DNA from: Novosphingobium sp. B1
GTDB lineage: Bacteria > Pseudomonadota > Alphaproteobacteria > Sphingomonadales > Sphingomonadaceae
Direction of reading: 5' to 3'
Assembly: GCF_900176395.1 (NCBI RefSeq)
Contig: NZ_FWXL01000003.1
Span: 124,001 to 188,000, forward strand
DNA: 64,000 bases
The number at the start of each line of letters is the position of its first letter. Within the stretch, counting starts at the first letter, position 1. A program made the position numbers and the translations under genes. The notes beneath the pieces were generated by a model that saw only the letters and a program-made list of their open reading frames with translations, did no database searches and was not told the DNA's origin. Below, piece by piece: positions 37,596 through 49,277 of the stretch.

Positions 37596-39487
37596 CAGTA
37601 CCGGGCGCGGATGCCGACGAAGGCAGAGCGGCCCCAGGTGCCGTAGTCGGCAACGGTCTGGTATTGCTCGTCGAAGACGTTCTCGACGCGGCCGTATAGC
37701 TCGACCTTCTCCGTCAGGGGGAAGCTCGCGCGCACGGTCGTCAGCGCGTAGCCATCGAGGCGGCGGGTGTTCGACGCATTGTCAAAGCTGTCTCCCACAA
37801 GGCGCAGGTCCGCTCCGAGGGTGAGGCCTGCGAGCGGAGATGTCCAGTCGCTCGACAGGGTGAGCGCGTGGGCAGGACGGCGGGCAAGGTCCTTGCCGCG
37901 ATTGGCGTTGCCGGGGGTGCGGTTCTCGGTTTCGAGGTAGGTGTAGGCCGCCTGCAGGTGGAGCGTATCGGTGGGACGCGCACCGAGTTCGGCTTCGACG
38001 CCCTGGGCGCGGGCGAGGCCGACATTGTCGTAGAGGCCGAAGGGGCGCGTGGCGCAGGCATTGAGGCTGGCGCACGAGACAAAGGTGATCAGGTTGCGGC
38101 TGTCGCGGCGGAATACGCTGACGGCGGCGTGGATCTGGCCAGAGGATGCGCCCCATTCGAGGCCGGCGTCATAGGACTTGCTGCGTTCGGGATTGAGCGC
38201 GGCATTGCCGTAGTCGGAAAGCAACTGGTAGAGCGTCGGGGCCTTGAAGCCTTCGCCGTAGCTGGCCCGCAGGCGGAGGTTTTCGACCAGTTCGAACGAG
38301 CCGTTGGCACCGAAGGTCCATGCCGTGCCGAACCGGCTGTGATCGTCGACGCGAACGCCGGCAGCGAGGCTGGCGCGGTCAGTGCTCCAGCCGAGCAGGG
38401 CGTGGCCGCTGGTCAGGTTGGCCTTGGCTTCGGCGTCGAAGGTGCTGGAGAAGCGGGTCCATTCGCTGTCGCCGCCGAAATCCAGCGTGAAATCGGCGGG
38501 GAGCTTCAGGCGACCGGTGAGATCGACGCGTTCGGAGCGGCCCTTGTAGCCATAGGATGGATCGTTGCCGAAGGTCGGGTCGAAATAGTCGCGCCTGGTG
38601 TCGGACAGGGCGAAGCCGGTGTTCAGCGCGAGATTGGTGCTGACGTAGCGCAGGCCGACGCGCCCCGAGGCCTGGCGGGTGGTCTGGTATTCGGGGGTAT
38701 CGCCGAACACGCTGTAGGTGGGCGGGCCAAAACCGTCGATGTCGGTGCGGGTGTCGGCGTAGCGGGCGGTGGCGACGATCGCGAGATCCTGCGTCACGTT
38801 CAGGCGACCGCGGCCGCCGACGCGCCACTGGCGGAAGCCGTCAGGCTCGGTACCGGCGGCTGCGGCAGAGACACCGTCGCTGCGGCTGTAGCCACCGTTG
38901 AGGGTGAGCGCGCCAAGGTCGGACGAGAGGCCCGCAGCGGCATCGGCGGTCCAACTGTCGTTGGCGCCGTATTCGGCGCTGGCTTCGGCCCCGTTGAGAT
39001 CGCGCGACTGGACGGCAATCACGCCGCCGATGGCGGCGCTGCCCCAGACGATCGAGTTGGAACCGCGCAGGACGTCGATGCGCTCGATGCCGCCGGGGGT
39101 GAGCGTGCCGAAGTCGAACCCGCCCGAGGGGGCCGAGACGTCTTCGAGGCGGACGCCGTCGACGAGGACGAGAACCTGCTCTGCATCCGAGCCGCGCAAG
39201 CGCACGCCGGTGAAGCTGCCGGGGCCGCCGTTGCGGGTGACAGTCAGGCCGGGGACGCGTTCGAGGACGCGGGTGATGTCCGGGCCCTGGATGGACTGTA
39301 TTTCGGCGGCGGTGATGACGGTGACGGGCTGGCCGGTCTTGGCGAGCGGCGTTTCGCTGCCGGTGGCGATTACGGTGATCGACGCCGGGTCAACTTTGTA
39401 GTCAGCCACCACGACATCGTCGGCGTCTTGCGCAAAGGCGGGCGCTGCGAGAGTGAGGGCGGAAACGGAAAGCAGGTACTTCTTCAC
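37595..39487 (-). CDS. btuB: TonB-dependent vitamin B12 receptor
   Basis: A 630-residue outer membrane beta-barrel that imports cobalamin. The signal peptide ends APAFAQ, a TonB box-like ITVIATG follows, and the plug domain contains VLERVPGLTVTRNGGPGSFTGV-like and VLVLVDGVRLEDVSAPSGG sequences. The barrel ends with the expected aromatic-type C-terminus (FVGIRARY). The start is GTG at 39487, with GGAG nine bases upstream, since translation then begins with the signal peptide; a longer frame adds 13 unrelated residues. A cobalamin riboswitch precedes it. Confidence 0.94.
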   Translation of the reverse strand: MKKYLLSVSALTLAAPAFAQDADDVVVADYKVDPASITVIATGSETPLAKTGQPVTVITAAEIQSIQGPDITRVLERVPGLTVTRNGGPGSFTGVRLRGSDAEQVLVLVDGVRLEDVSAPSGGFDFGTLTPGGIERIDVLRGSNSIVWGSAAIGGVIAVQSRDLNGAEASAEYGANDSWTADAAAGLSSDLGALTLNGGYSRSDGVSAAAAGTEPDGFRQWRVGGRGRLNVTQDLAIVATARYADTRTDIDGFGPPTYSVFGDTPEYQTTRQASGRVGLRYVSTNLALNTGFALSDTRRDYFDPTFGNDPSYGYKGRSERVDLTGRLKLPADFTLDFGGDSEWTRFSSTFDAEAKANLTSGHALLGWSTDRASLAAGVRVDDHSRFGTAWTFGANGSFELVENLRLRASYGEGFKAPTLYQLLSDYGNAALNPERSKSYDAGLEWGASSGQIHAAVSVFRRDSRNLITFVSCASLNACATRPFGLYDNVGLARAQGVEAELGARPTDTLHLQAAYTYLETENRTPGNANRGKDLARRPAHALTLSSDWTSPLAGLTLGADLRLVGDSFDNASNTRRLDGYALTTVRASFPLTEKVELYGRVENVFDEQYQTVADYGTWGRSAFVGIRARY

Positions 39488-39606
39488 AGGACGCAACTCC
39501 GGCCACGAACGGTTGCTGCCGTCCATGGCGAGAGGTGCGCTGGGCCATGAAAAAGGCGCGCCTCGTCGCGTGCGCCCGGTACACCCCGCCCGGCCGCGGA
39601 ACGACT

Positions 39607-39790
39607 ACCATCGGCAGGTTTCCTGGCTCCCGGGTCATCGCCCGCTGCCCGCCTTCCCAGCGCCGGGGATCGAATCCGGCACCAGTGGCATCTCTGGACA
39701 GCGCGCTCTCCGGTTACAGTTGCGGGGGCAGCGCCGGATTGAAGCCGGCTTCCCTCTTAGCCCGTGTTACCGGGCACCGTTGGCGTCGGC
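39607..39790 (-). promoter_or_regulatory. cobalamin (adenosylcobalamin) riboswitch
   Basis: On the minus strand the leader contains the classic elements in order: GGGAAGCCGG, then GCTGCCCCCGCAACTGTAA, GCCACTG, GGGAAGG, GATGACCCGGGAGCCAGGA and AACCTGCC. These form the B12 aptamer core. It lies about 120 bases upstream of btuB. When coenzyme B12 is abundant it should reduce expression of the btuB-F-C-D unit. The 5' end is approximate. Confidence 0.95.
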
Positions 39791-39976
39791 GGCGGCAACT
39801 AGCGGGAACGTTGCCGCGCTGCAAGACAGGACATGCACTTTGGGGAAGGACCGATCCGGCGGGTTAACCGGATCGAAGGGGGCTGTGCCGCATCGGGACA
39901 ACGGGAAATGCGTCCGTGCGCAAGGCAGCGCAAGGCGTTAGCGCAATTGAGCATATTCAGGATTCAGCACTGCCCG

Positions 39977-41155
39977 ATGCCGCTAGAGCTCGCCTACAAG
40001 CCGATCGAACTGCCCAGCATGGCGGCGATGGCGGCTGGCGACCTGCGGCCGCGCGACTTTCATGCGCGCATCCGGCGGCGCGACATGCGCTCGATCCGGC
40101 GCGCGCTGCGGGCGCCGTCGCTTATCCGGCAGCGGCTGGGCGGGGTGGCGATGTTCGGTCTTCTGGCAGTGCTGCTCGGCCCGACCGGCTGGGGCGAGCC
40201 GGGCGGCGTCCATGCCGCCATGGCTCGCAACCGGATGGCAGACCTGCAGCCGTTCGAGCGCGGGGGCGACAGCTTTCCCGGCTCGGCCTTCTACTGGCTC
40301 GACACCAGCGACAGCGGCCTGATCGCGCCGACCGAAGCGCAGGCCAAGTGGGACCAGAGCCGGTCCGACGCGGATATCGGCTCAGCACGCCCGGTCATGG
40401 CGGCCGGTAGCGGCGAGGATCGCTGGCGCGCGCTCCAGTGCCTGACAGCGGCGATATACTACGAGGCGGCGAGCGAGCCTGACGGCGGCCAGCGCGCGGT
40501 GGCGCAAGTCGTGCTCAACCGCGTGGCCCATCCGGCCTGGCCGAACACGGTGTGCGGCGTGGTCTATCAGGGGTCCGAACGGCCGGGATGCCAGTTCTCG
40601 TTCGCCTGCGACGGATCGCTGGCAAGGAAGCCGATGAAGGCGTTCTGGGACCGGGCGCGGCGCGTCGCCGCCGATGCACTGGCCGGGTACGTCTATGCGC
40701 CGGTGGGACTGGCGACGCATTATCATACGACGGCGGTGCATCCCTACTGGGCGCCGAGCCTGAGCTTCATCGGCACAATCGGCGCGCACCGTTTCTATAG
40801 CTGGGCCGGTGCGGCGGGTCGTCCGGCGGCGTTTACGGCGCGCTACTTCGGCGGAGAGCCGATTGCCGCACCCCATCCACGCACGTGGACGCCCTCGCCC
40901 ACCGACATTGCCGATCCGCTGGCGCTGGAGAAAGCGTTCGAGGCAGGGCGGATTGCGGCTCCGGTTGCGGCGGCGACGGTTGCTCCTGCGGCTGCGGTTG
41001 GTCCGGCGGCTGCGGTTCCGCCAGTGCCGCAGCAGAGCCTGGTTCGGCCGCAGGTGCTGCCAGGGGTGAAGGCGGGCGCACCGGTTTCAGGCAGCGGTTC
41101 GGTGCTGCCGGGGTATGAGAACGCCAACAAGTGGATCGCGCAGCCGGGTGCTTGA
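39977..41155 (+). CDS. SleB-like cell wall hydrolase
   Basis: A 392-residue envelope protein. A basic cytoplasmic N-terminus is followed by one membrane segment or uncleaved signal (about residues 55-75). The hydrolase domain begins LQCLTAAIYYEAASEPDGGQRAVAQVVLNRV, the SleB/CwlJ family signature, with catalytic glutamate in YYEA, and continues with GCQFSFACDG and ATHYHTTAVHPYW. The C-terminal 90 residues are alanine/valine/proline-rich. It likely cleaves peptidoglycan during growth. Start at 39977 is the first methionine that gives this layout; no strong ribosome binding site distinguishes it. Confidence 0.88.
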   Translation: MPLELAYKPIELPSMAAMAAGDLRPRDFHARIRRRDMRSIRRALRAPSLIRQRLGGVAMFGLLAVLLGPTGWGEPGGVHAAMARNRMADLQPFERGGDSFPGSAFYWLDTSDSGLIAPTEAQAKWDQSRSDADIGSARPVMAAGSGEDRWRALQCLTAAIYYEAASEPDGGQRAVAQVVLNRVAHPAWPNTVCGVVYQGSERPGCQFSFACDGSLARKPMKAFWDRARRVAADALAGYVYAPVGLATHYHTTAVHPYWAPSLSFIGTIGAHRFYSWAGAAGRPAAFTARYFGGEPIAAPHPRTWTPSPTDIADPLALEKAFEAGRIAAPVAAATVAPAAAVGPAAAVPPVPQQSLVRPQVLPGVKAGAPVSGSGSVLPGYENANKWIAQPGA

Positions 41156-41225
41156 TGCGGCAAGCCGCTTATGGGCCTGATCAGAGTTCGGCGTAAAGAC
41201 CGGGATTGGTGGAAAGCTGACTCGC

Positions 41226-41549
41226 CTAACCCAGCCAAGCAGGTCGTTCATAGCGCCATTGGCCGTCTGCTATAGTGGCGGCAGTGACCAAGAACATCAC
41301 GGCGGCGAGTATCCCCGACCAAAAGCTGATGTGGAATCCAGCAGATCTGCGAACAGTCCCAATTGCGGCGCGGCGTCTCATATTCTGCCCGAACGTGAAA
41401 CAAAAAATCCAGAGAACTCCCATGAAGGGGACTAGGTAGTCACCTTCACCCACCAGTGCTGCAACTAGAATCATTACGAGGGCCGGAGCAACAATCCAGA
41501 TTTTCGCCAGCCAAAGCCCTTTAAGCGTCGTGATGTTCTCGTTGGGCAT
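41226..41549 (-). CDS. hypothetical membrane protein
   Basis: A 107-residue protein with three predicted membrane helices, about residues 16-33, 38-53 and 73-93. No family is recognised. It is slightly less GC-rich than its neighbours, and the third-position bias is weak, so it may be recently acquired or evolving freely. No clear ribosome binding site precedes the ATG. Confidence 0.5.
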   Translation of the reverse strand: MPNENITTLKGLWLAKIWIVAPALVMILVAALVGEGDYLVPFMGVLWIFCFTFGQNMRRRAAIGTVRRSAGFHISFWSGILAAVMFLVTAATIADGQWRYERPAWLG

Positions 41550-41620
41550 TGGCGTTGTCTGACATGGCGTTCAGGCGTCCGCAAGTGGGCGCAAGTGGCC
41601 ATTCGAACTCACCGCCGCCC

Positions 41621-41944
41621 CTACCCGCGATTGTCGAACTCGCGCACTTCGATCGCAGCTTCATCGAACCCATCCAGCAACCGGGCATTGACGCCCATCT
41701 TGCCAAAGTCTTCATCCAGAGTTTCCCAATGCGTGCCGCATCCGCAGGTGGGGCAGTGGTGGATACCTATCATGCGGTCGCCCCAGATGTAGGCCTTGGT
41801 CTCACCGGTGATACGCACGGTCTCGGGCGGGTAATAGGCGGTGCGCCAGGCGGTGCGGCGGCAGAGCGAGCAGTTACAGTCTGCGACCCACACCGGCATG
41901 TGGGGCGCCTCGATCCGAACTTTGCCGCAATGACAGCTTCCCAT
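41621..41944 (-). CDS. GFA family zinc-binding protein (glutathione-dependent formaldehyde-activating type)
   Basis: A 107-residue protein of the GFA/CENP-V fold. The zinc-binding cysteines are all present: CHCG at the N-terminus, CNCSLC, and CPTCGCGTH toward the C-terminus. Family members include a formaldehyde-glutathione adduct enzyme, but most, including this one, have no proven activity. The start at 41944 places GSCHCGKVR at the N-terminus as in relatives; the frame is open further upstream. Confidence 0.88.
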   Translation of the reverse strand: MGSCHCGKVRIEAPHMPVWVADCNCSLCRRTAWRTAYYPPETVRITGETKAYIWGDRMIGIHHCPTCGCGTHWETLDEDFGKMGVNARLLDGFDEAAIEVREFDNRG

Positions 41945-42153
41945 GACAGCCATGGCCTTTGCTACCCCAGACCGGGATTTTGCTGCAAGCGGCGAAAGGC
42001 AAATGCCGCCAACACGCTCCATCCGTCGCAAAATCGTTTCAGGACGAATGGTTAGTCGTTCCTTTACCGTGTCATCACACACACTCTTAGCGCAGGCGGT
42101 CCTATGGCAGTGCCGTGGAAAGCGGCATCGCCGTGAGAAAACAAAGAGGTCCC

Positions 42154-42471
42154 ATGCTGCGTTTTGCGCCCCGTTACGGTATCATTTCCCCCTGCCTTTC
42201 GCGCCCGATCCTGGGCCGACACCTGCGGGCGGTGAATGACAATGCCGACGTCTGGAGCGGCTCGTGGGCGCAGCGTGGCGAAGCGCTCGACACGGCGCTG
42301 CGACTCTTTGCCGCGCACGGCTTTTCCGCTGCGGCCCGCGCCCGCGATGCGGCCGTGATTGCCGAACGCGGCGACGAACCGGGCCGCGTGGAATTCTGGG
42401 TGGAAGTCTGCGCGACTCTCGACCGACGCATGGCCCGCGACTTCGTGCAGGAGAGGCGCCGCCAGCGCTGA
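42154..42471 (+). CDS. small conserved hypothetical protein
   Basis: A 105-residue soluble protein. The C-terminal part, ALDTALRLFAAHGFSAAARA then EFWVEVCATLDRRMARDF, is helical and resembles small sphingomonad proteins of unknown function. The start at 42154 gives MLRFAPRYG; the ribosome binding site is AAAGAGG. It is followed by a strong intrinsic terminator. Confidence 0.65.
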   Translation: MLRFAPRYGIISPCLSRPILGRHLRAVNDNADVWSGSWAQRGEALDTALRLFAAHGFSAAARARDAAVIAERGDEPGRVEFWVEVCATLDRRMARDFVQERRRQR

Positions 42472-42506
42472 GCCGCCAAGGTTTGCGGAGAGGAAAACAA
42501 AAAGGG

Positions 42507-42535
42507 AGCCCCGGTGGAAACGCCGGGGCTTTTTG
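42507..42535 (+). terminator. intrinsic terminator
   Basis: AGCCCCGG...CCGGGGCT pairs from 42507 to 42530 around a short A-rich loop and is followed by TTTTTG. On the other strand it is followed by CCCTTTTTG, so it could work in both directions. It ends the preceding small gene and insulates mdh. Confidence 0.85.
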
Positions 42536-42540
42536 CTGTT

Positions 42541-43827
<1,287 letters not shown>

Positions 43828-43936
43828 TTTCAAAACCAACACAGTTGCGCCCCAACCTCCCCTGGGGCCACCTGACTGCCGAGCCGCCCGTCGTGCAATT
43901 CAGCCATGATGGGTGGCAGACACGGAAAGGAACGAC

Positions 43937-44827
43937 ATGAGCATTCTCGTCGACAAGAATACCAAGGTCATCACCCAGGGGATGACGGGCAAGACCGGCA
44001 GCTTCCACACGCAGGCTGCGCTTGATTACGGCACGCAGATGGTTGGCGGCGTCACCCCCGGCAAGGGCGGCACCACCCACATCGGCCTGCCCCAGTTCGA
44101 CACCGTTCACGAAGCCAAGGCTGCAACCGGTGCGACTGCCTCGTGCGTCTATGTGCCGCCTTCGGGCTGCGCCGATGCCATCCTCGAGGCGATCGACGCC
44201 GAGATGGAGCTGATCGTGGCGATCACCGAGGGCGTTCCCGTGCTCGACATGGTCAAGGTCAAGCGCGCGCTTTCGGGTTCGAAGAGCCGCCTGATCGGCC
44301 CGAACTGCCCCGGCGTGCTGACGCCGAACCAGTGCAAGATCGGCATCATGCCGGGTTCGATCTTCAAGGAAGGCTCGGTCGGCGTGGTTTCGCGTTCGGG
44401 CACGCTGACCTATGAAGCCGTGTTCCAGACCTCGGCCATCGGCCTTGGCCAGACCACCGCTGTCGGCATCGGCGGCGATCCGGTCAACGGCACCAACTTC
44501 ATCGACGTGCTCGAACTGTTCCTGGCGGACGAAGCCACCAAGTCGATCATCATGATCGGCGAGATCGGCGGCGATGCCGAGGAGCAGGCCGCGCAGTTCC
44601 TGATCGACGAGGCCAAGCGTGGCCGCAAGAAGCCGATGGCCGGCTTCATCGCGGGCCGCACGGCGCCTCCGGGCCGCCGCATGGGCCACGCCGGCGCCAT
44701 CGTTTCTGGTGGCAAGGGCGATGCCGAAAGCAAGATCGCGGCAATGGAAGCCGCCGGCATCAAGGTCTCGTCCTCGCCGTCGCTGCTCGGCGAGACGCTG
44801 GCCGAAGTGCTGAAGGAACGCGTCTGA
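43937..44827 (+). CDS. sucD: succinate-CoA ligase subunit alpha
   Basis: A 296-residue subunit that carries the phosphohistidine, His251 in [13 protein letters not shown], and binds CoA through the N-terminal Rossmann domain ([14 protein letters not shown]). It works with the beta subunit SucC to make succinate and ATP. The start at 43937 has AAAGGAA before it. Unusually, sucC is not next to it: upstream is mdh and downstream is sucA. Confidence 0.97.
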   Translation: MSILVDKNTKVITQGMTGKTGSFHTQAALDYGTQMVGGVTPGKGGTTHIGLPQFDTVHEAKAATGATASCVYVPPSGCADAILEAIDAEMELIVAITEGVPVLDMVKVKRALSGSKSRLIGPNCPGVLTPNQCKIGIMPGSIFKEGSVGVVSRSGTLTYEAVFQTSAIGLGQTTAVGIGGDPVNGTNFIDVLELFLADEATKSIIMIGEIGGDAEEQAAQFLIDEAKRGRKKPMAGFIAGRTAPPGRRMGHAGAIVSGGKGDAESKIAAMEAAGIKVSSSPSLLGETLAEVLKERV

Positions 44828-45049
44828 TCGCGTAAAGAAGCTACCGCCCGGATAGGCAACCTTGCGTAAGGGGCCACCGGGCGGATGCTTCAGGCTTTTC
44901 CGGTAGGTGGCCGAAACGGATGCGGCCTGCCGTAGTTATGGATTTTTGCGCGAAACGCGTCAGCGCTCGCGCCGGAAGGGTCGGCTCTGCATTGCAGGGC
45001 GGAAAATGTCCGAAGCCCCCAACCTCCCCGGGGGGACCAGGAGTTGATG

Positions 45050-47902
45050 ATGGGTTCTGAACTGCACGAATTCGACGTGGATCCGGCTCAGGAAGGTCCG
45101 CAGCCCGGTCCTTCATGGGCGAACAAGCGCTGGCCGATCACGGACGCTGCCTCCGGCGATGACCTGACACAGGCGATGGACCCGATGGCGCTAAAGCTCG
45201 CCATCAAGGAATCCGCCAAGAAAGGCGGCGCGCCGCTTGATGAAGCGGCGCTGCAACAGGCGGCGACGGATTCGATCCGCGCGATGACGCTGATCCGCAC
45301 CTATCGCGTGCGCGGCCATCTTGCCGCCGATCTCGATCCGCTGGGCCTTGCCCGCCAGAAGCTGCCGGCCGACATCTCGCCTGAATATCACGGCTTCACC
45401 GCCGCCGATGCCAAGCGCAAGATCTATATCGGCGGTGTGCTCGGCCTTGAATGGGCGACGCTCGACGAGCTCGTGGCGATCCTGCGCGCGAACTACTGCG
45501 GGCACATCGGCTTCGAATACATGCACATCGCCGACGTGGAGGAGCGCCGCTTCATCCAGGACCGCATCGAGGGTGGCGACAAGAGCATCGATTTCACCCC
45601 CAACGGCAAGAAGGCGATCCTTGCTGCCGTGGTGCGCGGCGAGCAGTACGAGAAGTTCCTCGGCCGCAAGTATGTCGGCACCAAGCGCTTCGGCCTCGAC
45701 GGCGGGGAATCGATGATCCCGGCGCTGGAAGCGGTGATCAAGTATGGCGGCCAGCTGGGCGTCAAGGAGATCGTCTACGGCATGGCCCACCGCGGCCGCC
45801 TCAACGTTCTCGCCAACGTGATGGCCAAGCCCTATCGCGTGATCTTCCACGAGTTCTCGGGCGGCAGCGCCAACCCGCAGGACGTGGGCGGATCGGGCGA
45901 CGTGAAGTACCACCTCGGCACCAGCACGGACCGCGAGTTCGACGGGACCAAGGTGCACATGAGCCTGGTGCCCAACCCATCGCACCTCGAGACGGTCGAT
46001 CCGATCGTGCTCGGCAAGGTTCGTGCGCAGCAGGTGTTCCGTGACGACATCGGTGACGATGTGGGTCCCGATGCCCGCCACAAGCAGGTGCTCCCCGTGC
46101 TGATCCACGGCGATGCTGCCTTTGCGGGCCAGGGCATCGTGTGGGAGTGCTTCGGCCTTTCGGGCGTCCGCGGCTACAATACCGGTGGCTGCATCCACTT
46201 CATCATCAACAACCAGATCGGCTTCACGACCTCGCCGCAATTCTCGCGCGGGTCTCCGTATCCCTCGGACGTGGCCAAGGGCGTTCAGGCGCCGATCCTG
46301 CACGTGAACGGCGATGATCCCGAAGCGGTGACCTTCGCCTGCAAGATGGCGATCGATTACCGCCAGAAGTTCGGCCGCGACATCGTGATCGACATGTGGT
46401 GCTATCGCCGCTTCGGCCACAACGAGGGCGACGAGCCTTCGTTCACGCAGCCGCTGATGTACGCGAAGATCCGCCAGCACCCCGGCGTCAGCGACATCTA
46501 CGCCAAGCGCCTCGTTGGCGAAGGCGTGATCGACGCCAATTACAAGGGCGAGATCGAGAGCCACTTCGTCGCGACGCTCGAAACCGAGTTCGAGGCCGCC
46601 AAGGGCTACAAGGCCAACGAGGCCGACTGGTTCGGCGGGCGTTGGTCGGGCCTCAACAAGCCGGCAGACCCGGTAACCGCGCGCCGCAACGTGGCGACCG
46701 GCATCGACCAGAAGCTGTTCGACAGCCTTGGCCGTACGCTGACGACGGTCCCCGCAGACCTCACCGTCCACAAGACGCTGGGCCGCGTGATCGACGCCAA
46801 GCGCGAGATGTTCAGCAGCGGACAGGGCTTCGACTGGGCAACTGGCGAGGCACTGGCATTCGGCAGCCTCGTGTCCGAAGGCTATGGCGTGCGCCTTTCG
46901 GGGCAGGACTGCGGACGCGGTACCTTCAGCCAGCGCCACGCGGTGTGGGTCGACCAGACCGACGAGCGCAAGTACGTGCCGCTCAAGACGCTGCCGCACG
47001 GCACGTTCGAGGTGCTGGATTCCACGCTTTCGGAATATGGCGTGCTCGGTTTCGAGTATGGCTATGCCAGCGCCGACCCGAAGAGCCTCGTGCTGTGGGA
47101 AGCGCAGTTCGGCGATTTCGCCAACGGCGCGCAGATCGTGATCGACCAGTACATTGCCGCATCCGAAGCCAAGTGGCTGCGCGCCAACGGCCTCGTCATG
47201 CTGCTGCCGCACGGGTACGAGGGCCAAGGGCCGGAGCATTCGTCGGCACGTCTGGAGCGCTATCTGCAGCTTTGCGCGGAAGACAACATCCAGGTGTGCA
47301 ACATCACCACGCCGGCCAACTACTTCCATGTGCTGCGCCGGCAGATGCACCGTCCGTTCCGCAAGCCGCTGATCATCATGACGCCCAAGAGCCTGCTGCG
47401 CCATCCATTGGCAAAGTCGGTCGCTTCGGACTTCGTGGGCGAGAGCCATTTCATGCGCATCCTGTCGGACATCAACCCGGCAGCCGACAAGGACACCCGC
47501 AAGGTGATCCTGTGTTCGGGCAAGGTCGCCTATGACCTGATCGAGGCGCGCGATGCGGCGGGCATCACCGACACGCAGATCATCCGCCTCGAACAGCTAT
47601 ACCCCTTCCCCGGCGAGCCGCTGGCCCTGCGCCTTTCGCGCATGCCGAACCTCGAAGAAGTGGTGTGGTGCCAGGAAGAGCCGCGCAACAACGGTTCGTG
47701 GTTCTTCGTCGAACCGATGATCGAGGAATCGCTCAAGGCCGCCAACAGCAAGGTGGCTCGTCCGCGCTATGCCGGCCGCGCTGCTGCCGCATCGCCGGCC
47801 ACCGGCCTCGCCAGCCGCCATGCCAGCGAGCAGGGCGCACTGGTGGCCGACGCGCTGGGCCTGTCGGTCCGTGGCGAGATCCGCCGTCAAAAGAAGAACT
47901 GA
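45050..47902 (+). CDS. sucA: 2-oxoglutarate dehydrogenase E1 component
   Basis: A 950-residue thiamine-diphosphate enzyme that decarboxylates 2-oxoglutarate. The thiamine-binding region contains HGDAAFAGQGIVWE, FIINNQIGFTT and RFGHNEGDEPSFTQP. The C-terminal half has QYIAASEAKW and the GQGPEHSSARLERYL motif. AGGAG precedes a TTG-ATG-ATG cluster; the second ATG (45050) has the best spacing. It is followed after 28 bases by sucB. Confidence 0.97.
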   Translation: MGSELHEFDVDPAQEGPQPGPSWANKRWPITDAASGDDLTQAMDPMALKLAIKESAKKGGAPLDEAALQQAATDSIRAMTLIRTYRVRGHLAADLDPLGLARQKLPADISPEYHGFTAADAKRKIYIGGVLGLEWATLDELVAILRANYCGHIGFEYMHIADVEERRFIQDRIEGGDKSIDFTPNGKKAILAAVVRGEQYEKFLGRKYVGTKRFGLDGGESMIPALEAVIKYGGQLGVKEIVYGMAHRGRLNVLANVMAKPYRVIFHEFSGGSANPQDVGGSGDVKYHLGTSTDREFDGTKVHMSLVPNPSHLETVDPIVLGKVRAQQVFRDDIGDDVGPDARHKQVLPVLIHGDAAFAGQGIVWECFGLSGVRGYNTGGCIHFIINNQIGFTTSPQFSRGSPYPSDVAKGVQAPILHVNGDDPEAVTFACKMAIDYRQKFGRDIVIDMWCYRRFGHNEGDEPSFTQPLMYAKIRQHPGVSDIYAKRLVGEGVIDANYKGEIESHFVATLETEFEAAKGYKANEADWFGGRWSGLNKPADPVTARRNVATGIDQKLFDSLGRTLTTVPADLTVHKTLGRVIDAKREMFSSGQGFDWATGEALAFGSLVSEGYGVRLSGQDCGRGTFSQRHAVWVDQTDERKYVPLKTLPHGTFEVLDSTLSEYGVLGFEYGYASADPKSLVLWEAQFGDFANGAQIVIDQYIAASEAKWLRANGLVMLLPHGYEGQGPEHSSARLERYLQLCAEDNIQVCNITTPANYFHVLRRQMHRPFRKPLIIMTPKSLLRHPLAKSVASDFVGESHFMRILSDINPAADKDTRKVILCSGKVAYDLIEARDAAGITDTQIIRLEQLYPFPGEPLALRLSRMPNLEEVVWCQEEPRNNGSWFFVEPMIEESLKAANSKVARPRYAGRAAAASPATGLASRHASEQGALVADALGLSVRGEIRRQKKN

Positions 47903-47930
47903 TTTTCCTTCTCCCCGAGGAACATGAATT

Positions 47931-49196
47931 ATGTCGATTGAAGTGAAGGTTCCGACGCTGGGTGAAAGCGTCAGCGAAGCAACCGTTGGCCAGTGGCTCA
48001 AGAAGCCCGGTGAAGCCGTGGCGCTGGACGAGCCCATCGTCAGCCTCGAGACCGACAAGGTCGCGGTTGAAGTGCCGGCTCCGGCAGCGGGCGTGCTTGG
48101 CGCGCTGGTGGCGAACGAGGGCGATACCGTAAACGTGGGCGCGCTGCTCGCGCTGATCGAAGACGGCGTGGCAGCGGCAGGCGCACAGGCCCCTGCCCCG
48201 CGCACCGAAGCGCCGGTTCCGCCCGCATCGACTTCCGAAGCCCCCGCCCCCGCGGCCGCCCCGGCTGCTCCGGCGACTTCGGCTGCCGCGCCCTCGGGCG
48301 ACGCTGCTGCGCTTTCGCCCGCCGTTCGCCGCGCGGTGCTGGAGTACGGCATCGATCCTTCGACCGTGAAGGGCACCGGCAAGGACGGCCGCCTGACCAA
48401 GGAAGACGTGATGGCTGCGGCCGCGGCCAAGCAGGCCTCGCCTGCTCCGGCAGTTTCGGCTCCCGCAGCAGCACCCGCTGCCGCTCCGGCTGGCGGGCGC
48501 AACGAAGAGCGCGTCAAGATGACGCGCCTTCGCCAGACCATCGCCAAGCGCCTGAAGAGCGCGCAGGAAACCGCTGCCCTGCTCACCACGTTCAACGACG
48601 TGGACATGAGCGCGGTGATGGAAGCGCGCGCCAAGTACAAGGACGTGTTCGAGAAGAAGCACGGCGTAAAGCTGGGCCTCATGTCGTTCTTCGCCAAGGC
48701 TTCGGTACTGGCGCTGAAGGACATTCCCTCGGTCAATGCCCAGATCCAAGGCGATGAGATCGTCTACTTCGACTATGTCGACATCTCGGTCGCTGTCTCG
48801 GCCCCTAACGGGCTGGTCGTGCCGGTGGTGCGCGATGTCGACAAGTTGAGCTTTGCCGATATCGAGAAGTCGATCGCCAACTACGGCAAGGCCGCGCGCG
48901 ATGGCACGCTGACCATGGCCGACATGGCAGGCGGCACCTTCACCATCTCCAACGGTGGCGTGTTCGGCGGCCTGATGTCGACCCCGATCATCAACCCGCC
49001 ACAGTCGGCCGTGCTCGGCCTGCACCGTATCGAGGACCGCCCGGTCGTGCGCAACGGCGAGATCGTGGTGCGCCCGATGATGTACATCGCACTGTCCTAC
49101 GACCATCGCATCATTGACGGTCGAGAGGCCGTGACCGCACTGAAGACGATCAAGGAAGCGATCGAGGATCCGACCCGCCTGCTGATCGATCTCTGA
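47931..49196 (+). CDS. sucB: dihydrolipoyllysine succinyltransferase (2-oxoglutarate dehydrogenase E2)
   Basis: A 421-residue E2 core protein. The lipoyl domain carries the lipoylated Lys43 in [10 protein letters not shown]. An alanine/proline-rich linker follows, then the E1/E3-binding domain ([20 protein letters not shown]), a second linker, and the catalytic domain with the active-site histidine in [12 protein letters not shown]. The length and single lipoyl domain are standard for SucB. It lies between sucA and lpdA. Confidence 0.97.
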   Translation: MSIEVKVPTLGESVSEATVGQWLKKPGEAVALDEPIVSLETDKVAVEVPAPAAGVLGALVANEGDTVNVGALLALIEDGVAAAGAQAPAPRTEAPVPPASTSEAPAPAAAPAAPATSAAAPSGDAAALSPAVRRAVLEYGIDPSTVKGTGKDGRLTKEDVMAAAAAKQASPAPAVSAPAAAPAAAPAGGRNEERVKMTRLRQTIAKRLKSAQETAALLTTFNDVDMSAVMEARAKYKDVFEKKHGVKLGLMSFFAKASVLALKDIPSVNAQIQGDEIVYFDYVDISVAVSAPNGLVVPVVRDVDKLSFADIEKSIANYGKAARDGTLTMADMAGGTFTISNGGVFGGLMSTPIINPPQSAVLGLHRIEDRPVVRNGEIVVRPMMYIALSYDHRIIDGREAVTALKTIKEAIEDPTRLLIDL

Positions 49197-49277
49197 GCCG
49201 ATATTGCGCACCTGACTTGAATCTGAAGCCGTTCGTGCTGAGCTTGGCGCATAACGAACGGATAATGGAGCCGGAAA

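Noticed and set aside
37868..39550. Plus-strand open frame opposite btuB, glycine/alanine-rich
   Set aside because: Antisense shadow; btuB has a signal peptide, plug motifs and a riboswitch.
45191..47449. Long minus-strand open frame opposite sucA
   Set aside because: Antisense shadow of sucA; composition is biased and there are no domains.
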